In this document: piece by piece, positions 58,284-64,000 of the stretch
How positions within the stretch are numbered: the stretch's first letter is position 1
Layout: every line of letters begins with the position of its first letter
Assembly (NCBI GenBank): GCA_963839615.1
Contig: CAWIVY010000011.1
Location: forward strand, 186,001 to 250,000
Source of the DNA: DASQMT01 sp963839615
GTDB lineage: Bacteria; Actinomycetota; Thermoleophilia; Solirubrobacterales; Solirubrobacteraceae
Length of the DNA: 64,000 bases
Direction: 5' to 3'
The notes under the pieces: model-generated
Told to the model about the DNA's origin: nothing
The model's database searches: none
Seen by the model: only the letters and a program-made list of their open reading frames with translations
Made by a program: the position numbers and the translations under genes

Positions 58284-59141
58284 CTACGGCTTGACCGAGC
58301 GCCCCGACCAGGTGCGCCAGTCGTCGGAGCCCTCGTCGGGCTTCTCGCCGGCGGTCTCCGCCGGCTGCTCCGCGCCGCGGTCCGCCTCGTCCGAAGGCGC
58401 GTCCGACTCGCCTGCGTCCTCCTCGCCGGACTGCTCGAGCCCCGCGTACGGGCGGCCGGAGATCCCGCCGCCGGGAACCTCGAGGGGGTCGGCATCGTTC
58501 TCGGCGCCCGAGGCGAGCGGCTCGGGCGTCTCCCCGGACTGGGGCTGCTCGGCCTGCTCGATGGCCTCGTCGATCTGGCTCTCGGCGTCGCTGTGGCCGG
58601 CGTCGCGGTAGGTCGCGTTGTCGGCCAGCTCCGCCTCCGCCTGCTCCTGGCCCTCGGCCTCACCCTCGCCGGCCTCGGCGAGCGGGCGGTGCGCCTCGTC
58701 GGCCGTCTCGCCCAGCTCCGGTCCCGCGTAGTCCGAGGAGCTGCCGCCGATCGCGGCGGCCTCGGCTGCCGCCGCGGCCTCCTCGTCGGCCTCGTCGATC
58801 GCCGCGGGCGGCTCGCCCTGCGGATCGGGCGCCGGGACGGGCGTGGCGGTGTTCGCCACCGGCCCGCGCACGTCGTAGTTGGAAGGCTGCGGCGGCGTGG
58901 GAGCGGACGGGTGCTCGGGCTCGCCGGAGCGGGACGGCAGCAGCCCGGCGACCTTGTCGCGCTTGAGCAGGACGGCAGCGCCGGCTGCGACGACGGCGCC
59001 CCCGAACAGCAGCATCCTGCCGGACGGCCGCTTCGAGCCGCGACCGGTGCGATCCCGCGCGAGCGCAAGGGCCGCCTCGGCGATCGCAAGGTTGCGGAGG
59101 GAGTCGGCGGGCTTCCGGCGCCGGAACGGGGAGGGGGCCAT
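58284..59141 (-). CDS. single-pass protein with a long acidic disordered tail
   Basis: 285 residues. A basic N-terminus and one helix (MLLFGGAVVAAGAAVLL) precede about 220 residues rich in Glu, Ala, Asp, Pro and Ser, such as ADEEAAAAAEAAAIGG. No known domain. It lies one base upstream of the thioesterase gene, so the two are co-transcribed. Function is unknown; low-complexity sequence makes homology of little use. Confidence 0.65.
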   Translation of the reverse strand: MAPSPFRRRKPADSLRNLAIAEAALALARDRTGRGSKRPSGRMLLFGGAVVAAGAAVLLKRDKVAGLLPSRSGEPEHPSAPTPPQPSNYDVRGPVANTATPVPAPDPQGEPPAAIDEADEEAAAAAEAAAIGGSSSDYAGPELGETADEAHRPLAEAGEGEAEGQEQAEAELADNATYRDAGHSDAESQIDEAIEQAEQPQSGETPEPLASGAENDADPLEVPGGGISGRPYAGLEQSGEEDAGESDAPSDEADRGAEQPAETAGEKPDEGSDDWRTWSGRSVKP

Positions 59142-59526
59142 CAGGGTCTGCTCCTAGGTGCTCTCAGATGCTCGGACAAGGGCCGTACCACCTAGACCGT
59201 ACCCGTCCGCGAAGGCAGGAAACAGTCTCAGGGGCCGGTCTCGAACGAGCGTAGCGAGGCGATCATGTCCACCATGGATCGCTCCGCGGGCTGGCCCGGG
59301 ACGTCGGGTTGCGGGTCCGCGGTCGTGGCCGGGACCGCGAGCGCGTCGTCGATCTCCGTGGCGGCGATTTCGGGTCCGGTGTCCATCGCACGGGTAGTCG
59401 GCGGCGGCCGCCGCGGCTTGAGACGCCGGAGCGAAGTTACCCCAAAGGGGTGATGTTGGGCCCACGGCAGCGGGCCGATACCAGCTGTGTCCACCGCTGC
59501 ACCATTTCCAGGAGCAACTCGACCCC
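59142..59526. other. intergenic region upstream of the sigma-factor gene
   Basis: 385 bp holding the divergent promoters of the acidic protein and the sigma factor. A small inverted repeat ACCCC-AAA-GGGGT at 59439-59451 could be an operator. A minus-strand frame could encode a small protein (listed separately with low confidence). AGGAG precedes the sigma-factor ATG by about 12 bases. Confidence 0.45.
59228..59386 (-). CDS. possible small acidic protein (52 aa)
   Basis: From ATG the frame reads TGPEIAATEIDDALAVPATT and ends MVDMIASLRSFETGP. The end looks amphipathic. There is no Shine-Dalgarno and no family is recognised. It is listed because the region is otherwise empty and the composition is protein-like; it may be spurious. 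Confidence 0.25.
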   Translation of the reverse strand: MDTGPEIAATEIDDALAVPATTADPQPDVPGQPAERSMVDMIASLRSFETGP

Positions 59527-60339
59527 ATGACGTCCGCCACGCTGAGCAGGAAGAGGATCTCCCCCGAGGACGTGCTCGCTCTCTGGCGCGCGTACAAGGA
59601 GACCGCCGATCTCGAGGCGCGCAACCGCCTGGTCATGACCTATGCCCCGCTGGTCAAGTACATCGTCTTCAAGAAGGTGCGCGAGCTGCCCGCCCGCTGC
59701 GAGGTCGAGGACTTCATCTCCTGCGGCCTCGAGGCGCTGATCGCGTCGATCGACCGCTACGACCCCGGCAAGGGCGCGACGCTCGAGCAGTACGCCTGGA
59801 CGCGCATCCACGGCGCCGTGCTCGACGAGCTGCGCCGGCAGGACTGGGCGCCGCGCTCGCTGCGTCGCTGGGAGCGCGACATCCACAAGGCGCGCGATCA
59901 GTTCACCTCGGTGCACGGCCGCCGCCCGACGCGCCAGGAGCTCTCGGACCTGCTCGGCGTCACGCCGGAGGAGCTGCGCCGCCGCCAGGACGACATCGCC
60001 GTCTCCGACGTCACGTCGCTCAACACGCTCGTGATCTCGGACGACGAGACGACGGTCGAGCGGATCGACACCCTCGCGGCGATCGACACGCGCCTCGACC
60101 CCGAGCACGCCGCGAACGCCCAGGCCGCCAAGGAGAAGTTCCGCAGCGCGTTCGACATGCTGCCGAAGCGCGAGCGCGAGGTCGCGGTGCTGCTCTACGT
60201 CAAGAACCTGACGCTGCGCGAGATCGGCGACATCCTCGGCGTGTCCGAGAGCCGCGTATGCCAGATCCACTCGCAGATCAAGCGCACGCTGCGCCGCCAG
60301 CTGAACGACGACGCGGCGCTCTTCGCTGCCGTCTGGTAG
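59527..60339 (+). CDS. FliA/WhiG-type RNA polymerase sigma factor
   Basis: 270 residues. Region 2: LVMTYAPLVKYIVFKKV, then VEDFISCGLEALIASIDRYDPGKGATLEQYAWTRI. Region 3: RRPTRQELSDLLGV. Region 4: FDMLPKREREVAVLLYVKNLTLREIGDILGVSESRVCQIH. It matches the sigma-28 group, FliA (flagella) or WhiG (sporulation) in Actinobacteria. It lies before a FlaG-like gene. No anti-sigma gene is seen nearby. Confidence 0.93.
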   Translation: MTSATLSRKRISPEDVLALWRAYKETADLEARNRLVMTYAPLVKYIVFKKVRELPARCEVEDFISCGLEALIASIDRYDPGKGATLEQYAWTRIHGAVLDELRRQDWAPRSLRRWERDIHKARDQFTSVHGRRPTRQELSDLLGVTPEELRRRQDDIAVSDVTSLNTLVISDDETTVERIDTLAAIDTRLDPEHAANAQAAKEKFRSAFDMLPKREREVAVLLYVKNLTLREIGDILGVSESRVCQIHSQIKRTLRRQLNDDAALFAAVW

Positions 60340-60391
60340 CCCCGCAGCGGCCATAAAGTCCGGCCCGGCCCGGCCGATGACGTAGGCAACG

Positions 60392-60649
60392 ATGGACTTC
60401 GAGAACGGTCAGCTCGGGATCCCGGCGATCCCCCCGCCCGAGGTGCTCGACGAGGTCGGCGCCGCATGGGAGCGGGCCGTCCAGCTCGCCGCGGAGGACC
60501 TCGAGCTGCACTTCACCCGCGACGAGGCGAGCGGACGCGCGATCGTCGAGCTGCGCACCCTCTCCGGCGGGCTCGTCAAGCGGATCTCGGCCGCGCATGC
60601 GCTCGAGATCATCTCCGGGCGCGCGCCCGGCGCGATCACCGCAACCTGA
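60392..60649 (+). CDS. small protein, possibly FlaG-like
   Basis: 85 residues. The core LELHFTRDEASGRAIVELR followed by GGLVKRISAAHALEII resembles the FlaG pattern (hydrophobic strand, Asp-rich turn, a second strand, then an IPxEExL helix), although RISAAHA replaces the usual RQIPPEE. It stands 52 bp after a FliA-type sigma gene, which supports the reading. TAAAGT in between may be a -10 element. No other flagellar gene is in the window, so the call is tentative. Confidence 0.5.
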   Translation: MDFENGQLGIPAIPPPEVLDEVGAAWERAVQLAAEDLELHFTRDEASGRAIVELRTLSGGLVKRISAAHALEIISGRAPGAITAT

Positions 60650-60700
60650 CGCCTCCTCCCGGGCGGGCGTTCCATCGCCGCGGCTCGCCATAGTGGCGGC

Positions 60701-61714
60701 ATGAAGCGGGCGCTCGCGACGTTCTGGGTGAAGTCCTACGAGGACAACCTCACCGGGATGGCCGCGATGGTCGCCTACAACCTGATGTTGTCCGTGTTCC
60801 CGCTGGCGCTCGTGGCGCTGTTCGTCGCGGGCAGGATCCTCGCCTCCGAGGACGTCGAGGCGTCGGTCGTCGACGACCTGCAGCGGCTGTTCCCCGAGGC
60901 GGCGGACTCGACGCTGCTCGACGGCCTGCGCCGCGTGCGCGAGTCCTCGACCACGGTCGGGATCGTGGCGATGGTGGCCGCGATCTGGTTCTCGAGCTCG
61001 TTCTGGGGTGCGCTCGACACCGCCTTCTGCCGCATCTACCACCGCGAATGCCGCTCGTGGGTCCGGCAGAAGCTGTTCGGGTTCGGGATGCTGGCCGTCG
61101 TCCTGCTGTTCTTCGCCGCGAGCGTGAGCATCCCGGCGCTCCAGGGGTTCGTCGTGAAGGGCACGAAGGACCTGCCGCTCGGTCTCGGCGAGGTCCGCGC
61201 GCTGGTCTACGGGTTCACGCTCGCCGGTGGCCTGGCGCTGCTGTTCGGCGTCCTCTGCCTCGTCTACTGGCGCGTGCCGCGCGGTCCCATCCCGTGGCGC
61301 TGCGTCTGGCCCGGCGCGCTCTTCGCGGTGGTTGCGATGGGCGCCATCGACTACGTGTTCCCGCTCTATCTGTCCAACGTCTCGTCGCTGCGCGTCGGCA
61401 CGTCGTTCCTGTTCGTGCTGATCGTGCTCGTCTGGTTCTACGTCCTCGCCCTGATCCTGCTGGCCGGCGCCGAGATCAACGAGCTGCGCTTCGAGAGCGC
61501 CGAGCGTAGGCTTCACGCGATGGGCGACCCGAAGACCGAGGAGCTGCGCGTCGAGCAGATCAAGCGCGAGCGCGACGAGCACGCCCGCGCCCGCGAGGCC
61601 GACCAGCCCGACGAGGAGCACCAGCACGAGCGCCGCGCCGAGCGCGCGGAGTACCTGCGCGAGAAGCTCGGCGAACGTGCGGAGTCCGAGGAACGGGTAG
61701 AGGGCGACGCATGA
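60701..61714 (+). CDS. YihY/BrkB family membrane protein
   Basis: 337 residues with six helices between about 20 and 265. MAAMVAYNLMLSVFPLALV at the N-terminus, ALDTAFCRIYHRE and VSSLRVGTSFLFVLIVLVWFY late are family features. The C-terminal 70 residues are a charged coil rich in Glu/Arg. Family members are called RNase BN-like but are membrane proteins of unclear role. Its stop overlaps the next gene by ATGA. Confidence 0.88.
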   Translation: MKRALATFWVKSYEDNLTGMAAMVAYNLMLSVFPLALVALFVAGRILASEDVEASVVDDLQRLFPEAADSTLLDGLRRVRESSTTVGIVAMVAAIWFSSSFWGALDTAFCRIYHRECRSWVRQKLFGFGMLAVVLLFFAASVSIPALQGFVVKGTKDLPLGLGEVRALVYGFTLAGGLALLFGVLCLVYWRVPRGPIPWRCVWPGALFAVVAMGAIDYVFPLYLSNVSSLRVGTSFLFVLIVLVWFYVLALILLAGAEINELRFESAERRLHAMGDPKTEELRVEQIKRERDEHARAREADQPDEEHQHERRAERAEYLREKLGERAESEERVEGDA

Positions 61715-61935
61715 CCGAGGATCACCGCCGGGAGGCTGACGCCGCGGAGCGCGAGCTCGCGGACATGGAGGAACGCTCGCAGCGCGTCGGCGAGCGCATC
61801 GACGAGCTGCGCAAGGACTGGGAGGCGAAGGTCGCCGACCCGTCCGTGCCGGGCGCCGGCGGGGACCCGGACGACGCGGCCGAGCGCTCCGGCGAGCGCG
61901 AGCTGCCCCCGCCGGATCCGCACGAGACCGACTAG
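61711..61935 (+). CDS. small charged coiled-coil protein
   Basis: 74 residues. HRREADAAERELADMEERSQRV forms a likely coiled coil, followed by a Pro/Asp-rich tail. No family is known. It is translationally coupled to the YihY/BrkB protein, whose own C-terminus is charged and coiled, so the two may interact. Its stop shares CTAG with purM. Confidence 0.6.
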   Translation: MTEDHRREADAAERELADMEERSQRVGERIDELRKDWEAKVADPSVPGAGGDPDDAAERSGERELPPPDPHETD

Positions 61936-62981
61936 AGCGCCACGCCGAGCGACGGCACGCCGACCCGGCCCGCGTCGGCGGTGACGGTGCCGATCCGCGC
62001 CGTGCCCGGGTGTCGCGCCGCGAGCAGCGCAACGGCCTCGCCGGCGACCGCCTCGGGCACGACGGCGATGAAGCCGCAGCCCATGTTGAAGACGCCCCAC
62101 ATCTCGTGCTCCGGGACCGCGCCGTGCTCGCTCACGAGGCCGAAGACCGGCGGGACCGGAAGCGGCGCCTCGATCGCGAACCCGACGCTGCGCGAGAGCC
62201 GCAGCAGGTTCGCGAGCCCGCCGCCGGTGATGTGGGCGAGCCCGTGCACCGGCAAGCCGGAGCGCAGCAGCTCGAGCACGGCGCGCACGTAGATCACGGT
62301 CGGCTCGAGCAGCGCGTCGGCGACGGACGCGCCGCCCAGCGGGGCGGGCCGGTGGTCGAGCCCGAGCGGCTCGAGCACGCGCCGCGCCAGCGTGTAGCCG
62401 TTGGAGTGCAGCCCGCTCGACGGCAGCCCGATCAGCGCGTCGCCCGGCGCGCATCCCGCGCCGGTCACGATGCGGTCGAGCGCGACGGTCCCGAAGCACG
62501 CGGCGGTCAGGTCGAAGCCGTTCGGCGACGGGTGGCCGCGGATCAGCTCGGGCAGCACGGCGACCTCGCCGCCGGGGATCTCGACGCCGGCCTGCTCCGC
62601 GCCGGCCTTGAGGCCGCGCGCGATCGCCTCGAACACCTCGGGGTCGGTCTGCTCGACGGCGAGGTAGTCGAGCACCGCGATCGGCTCGGCCCCGACGCAG
62701 ATCACGTCGTTGACGTTCATGGCGATGCAGTCGATCCCGACGGTGTCGTAGCGGCCGGTGACCTCGGCGACGATCAGCTTCGAGCCGACGCCGTCCGTGC
62801 CGACCGCGATGCCGAGGTTCGGCGCCACCTCGAGCACGGCGGCGTAGTGGCCGGGAAGCGCCACGGTGCGCGTCGAGCGCCCCGTGTCGATCGTCCGCAG
62901 GACGCCGACGAGCGCGCCGATCGCCAGGTCGGCCGCACCGGTGTCGACGCCGGCCATGGCGTACGAATCGCTCGCGCTCAT
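61932..62981 (-). CDS. purM: phosphoribosylformylglycinamidine cyclo-ligase
   Basis: 349 residues. DSYAMAGVDTGAADLAIGAL, LGIAVGTDGVGSK, DCIAMNVNDVICVGAEP, GLPSSGLHSNGYTLARRV and HITGGGLANLLR match PurM. It forms the imidazole ring of AIR in purine synthesis using ATP. ATG start, overlapping the uppP stop by four bases (ATGA). The pairing with uppP is probably positional only. Confidence 0.95.
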   Translation of the reverse strand: MSASDSYAMAGVDTGAADLAIGALVGVLRTIDTGRSTRTVALPGHYAAVLEVAPNLGIAVGTDGVGSKLIVAEVTGRYDTVGIDCIAMNVNDVICVGAEPIAVLDYLAVEQTDPEVFEAIARGLKAGAEQAGVEIPGGEVAVLPELIRGHPSPNGFDLTAACFGTVALDRIVTGAGCAPGDALIGLPSSGLHSNGYTLARRVLEPLGLDHRPAPLGGASVADALLEPTVIYVRAVLELLRSGLPVHGLAHITGGGLANLLRLSRSVGFAIEAPLPVPPVFGLVSEHGAVPEHEMWGVFNMGCGFIAVVPEAVAGEAVALLAARHPGTARIGTVTADAGRVGVPSLGVAL

Positions 62982-63751
62982 CGCGCCCGATTGTGCCGCA
63001 CGGCCAGGATGGCGGCCGCCATCCCGGCGCGCCACAGCGCCCACGGCCAGAGCGGGGCGCGCCGCTCGATCCCGATCGCGCGCGCGGCCGCGAGCGTCGA
63101 GGCGAACGCGGCGCCGGCGCCGAGCGCGAGCGGCCGGATGTCCGCAGAGCGGCCGGAGCGCTGCCGGCAGACGCGCCAGCCCTTCAGCGCGCTCGCGCCG
63201 GCCAGGATCGGGAACGCGACCTCCCAGGACAACAGCGAGGCGTCCGCGCGGCCGAAGCCGCGCGCGCGGGCGGCGGCGAGCGTCGCGCCGTTGCGCGAGA
63301 CGCCCGGCATCAGCGCCGCGGTCTGCGCGCAGCCGAGCGCGAGGCCGTCGCGAAAGCCGGCGTCGGCCGCGTGACGCGTCGCCTCCGAGCGGTCGGCCAG
63401 CACCAGCGCGCCCGCGCCGGCGAGCAGCCCGGCGGCCAGCGTCGCCGGCGTGCCGAGCCGTTCCTCGATCCGCCGCTCGAGCACGAATCCGACGACCGCC
63501 GGCGGCAGCACCGCGGCGGCCAGCAGCGCCGGGCGCACCCGTTTCGGGCGCAACACGATCAGCAGCGCCGCGCCCGCGCCGGCGTGCAGCGCGACCTCGA
63601 GCTGCTTGCGCCTGGCGCCGTCCCAGCTCGCGACCTCCCAGCGCAGCAGCCACGGCACCGCGGCGACGTGGCCCGACGAGGACACGGGCACCAGCTCCGC
63701 CGGCCCCTGCAGCAGCCCGAGCGCGAGCGCCTCGGCGTCAGCGCGACGCAT
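62978..63751 (-). CDS. uppP: undecaprenyl-diphosphatase (UppP/BacA family)
   Basis: 257 residues, about eight helices. Active-site motifs LLQGPAELVPVSSSGH (usually QGLTEFLPVSSSGH) and LMPGVSRNGATLAAAR (usually PGxSRSGxT, here Asn for Ser). It recycles the undecaprenyl carrier of peptidoglycan synthesis and confers bacitracin resistance. The internal ATG was chosen as it begins the family region; the frame is open upstream inside the DedA gene. Confidence 0.88.
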   Translation of the reverse strand: MRRADAEALALGLLQGPAELVPVSSSGHVAAVPWLLRWEVASWDGARRKQLEVALHAGAGAALLIVLRPKRVRPALLAAAVLPPAVVGFVLERRIEERLGTPATLAAGLLAGAGALVLADRSEATRHAADAGFRDGLALGCAQTAALMPGVSRNGATLAAARARGFGRADASLLSWEVAFPILAGASALKGWRVCRQRSGRSADIRPLALGAGAAFASTLAAARAIGIERRAPLWPWALWRAGMAAAILAVRHNRAR

Positions 63752-64000
63752 CGGCGGCCGGCTCCCCGGTCGCCTCGCCCGCGCCGCCGCGGCGCCGGCG
63801 CAGGTAGAGCCACAGCGCGCCGAGCACGAGCGCCGCGGCGACCGCATAGTCGACGTAGTGCAGGTTGTCCTTCCAGCTCTCCCAGTTGTCGCCGACCTCG
63901 CGCCCGACCAGCGTCAGCATGAGGATCCAGGGGATGCAGCCGAGCGTCGTGAGGACCGTGAAGCGCCAGAACGGCATCCGCGCGATCCCGGCCGGCAGCG
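63738..64000 (-). CDS. DedA/SNARE-associated family membrane protein, C-terminal part (cut by window edge)
   Basis: The 87 visible residues include LPAGIARMPFWRFTVLTTLG and CIPWILMLTLVGREVGDNW, the conserved C-terminal half of DedA proteins, then one more helix and a short Arg-rich, acidic tail. DedA proteins recycle undecaprenyl phosphate or phospholipids across the membrane, which fits the adjacent uppP. They overlap by 14 bp. The N-terminus is outside the window. Confidence 0.85.
   Translation of the reverse strand, partial: LPAGIARMPFWRFTVLTTLGCIPWILMLTLVGREVGDNWESWKDNLHYVDYAVAAALVLGALWLYLRRRRGGAGEATGEPAADASR

Overview
The window is about 64 kb of very GC-rich, gene-dense bacterial chromosome around a replication origin. 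It has a split menaquinol cytochrome bc complex, menaquinone genes, the actinobacterial FhaA-FhaB-PstP-RodA-PbpA-PknB cluster, ParAB with two consensus parS sites, many GTG/TTG starts and many 4-bp stop/start overlaps. Together these suggest an actinobacterium, probably of the class Thermoleophilia (Solirubrobacterales-like). That placement is inference from gene content. One unusual trait is an 805-residue GyrB with a large insert after the TOPRIM domain.

Layout. (1) 1-9144, minus strand: a polyprenyl synthetase fragment and menG; qcrC-qcrB-qcrA; a tetrapyrrole operon hemB - AhbA/B-like double Lrp protein - hemL - 168-aa unknown; and an ABC exporter pair. (2) 9160-17943: an AI-2E-type permease with a zinc-ribbon tail, a YmdB-like phosphoesterase, an envelope-looking operon (DUF4126, phosphodiesterase, GT87), an aminotransferase with a first D-Ala-D-Ala ligase, and a bifunctional-nuclease-family protein. 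(3) 18297-27004: an 8.7-kb integrated element in the 3' half of a tRNA-Ile(GAT) gene. (4) 27080-31832, minus: parB, parA, rsmG, khpB, yidC, yidD, rnpA, rpmH. (5) 32124-41438, plus: dnaA, dnaN, recF, dciA, gyrB, gyrA. (6) 41526-45880: a secreted protein, an HNH protein, pheA, a DUF4446 protein and a membrane-anchored protein. (7) 46042-57467: the FHA/kinase/cell-wall cluster, starting with a frameshifted kinase, ending with pknB and a second ddl, and facing a further receptor kinase. (8) 57503-64000: a thioesterase, an acidic anchored protein, a FliA/WhiG-type sigma factor with a FlaG-like neighbour, a YihY/BrkB membrane protein, purM, uppP and a DedA fragment.

The integrated element is the most distinctive part. 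The intact tRNA-Ile lies beside a tyrosine integrase, and a 45-bp 3' tRNA fragment lies at the far end. The two copies differ only by one compensating base pair in the T-stem. No conjugation or phage genes are visible. The cargo is a three-part regulator (RecA/KaiC-like domain without a P-loop, XRE helix-turn-helix, cupin), a urea/amide channel, formamidase FmdA, zinc-ribbon FmdB, two CrcB fluoride-channel subunits and a triple-DUF190 protein. It therefore appears to join amide use with fluoride export. The integrase gene runs antisense into the tRNA, so integration changes its C-terminus.

Long open frames antisense to the genes above are effects of high GC and are not annotated.
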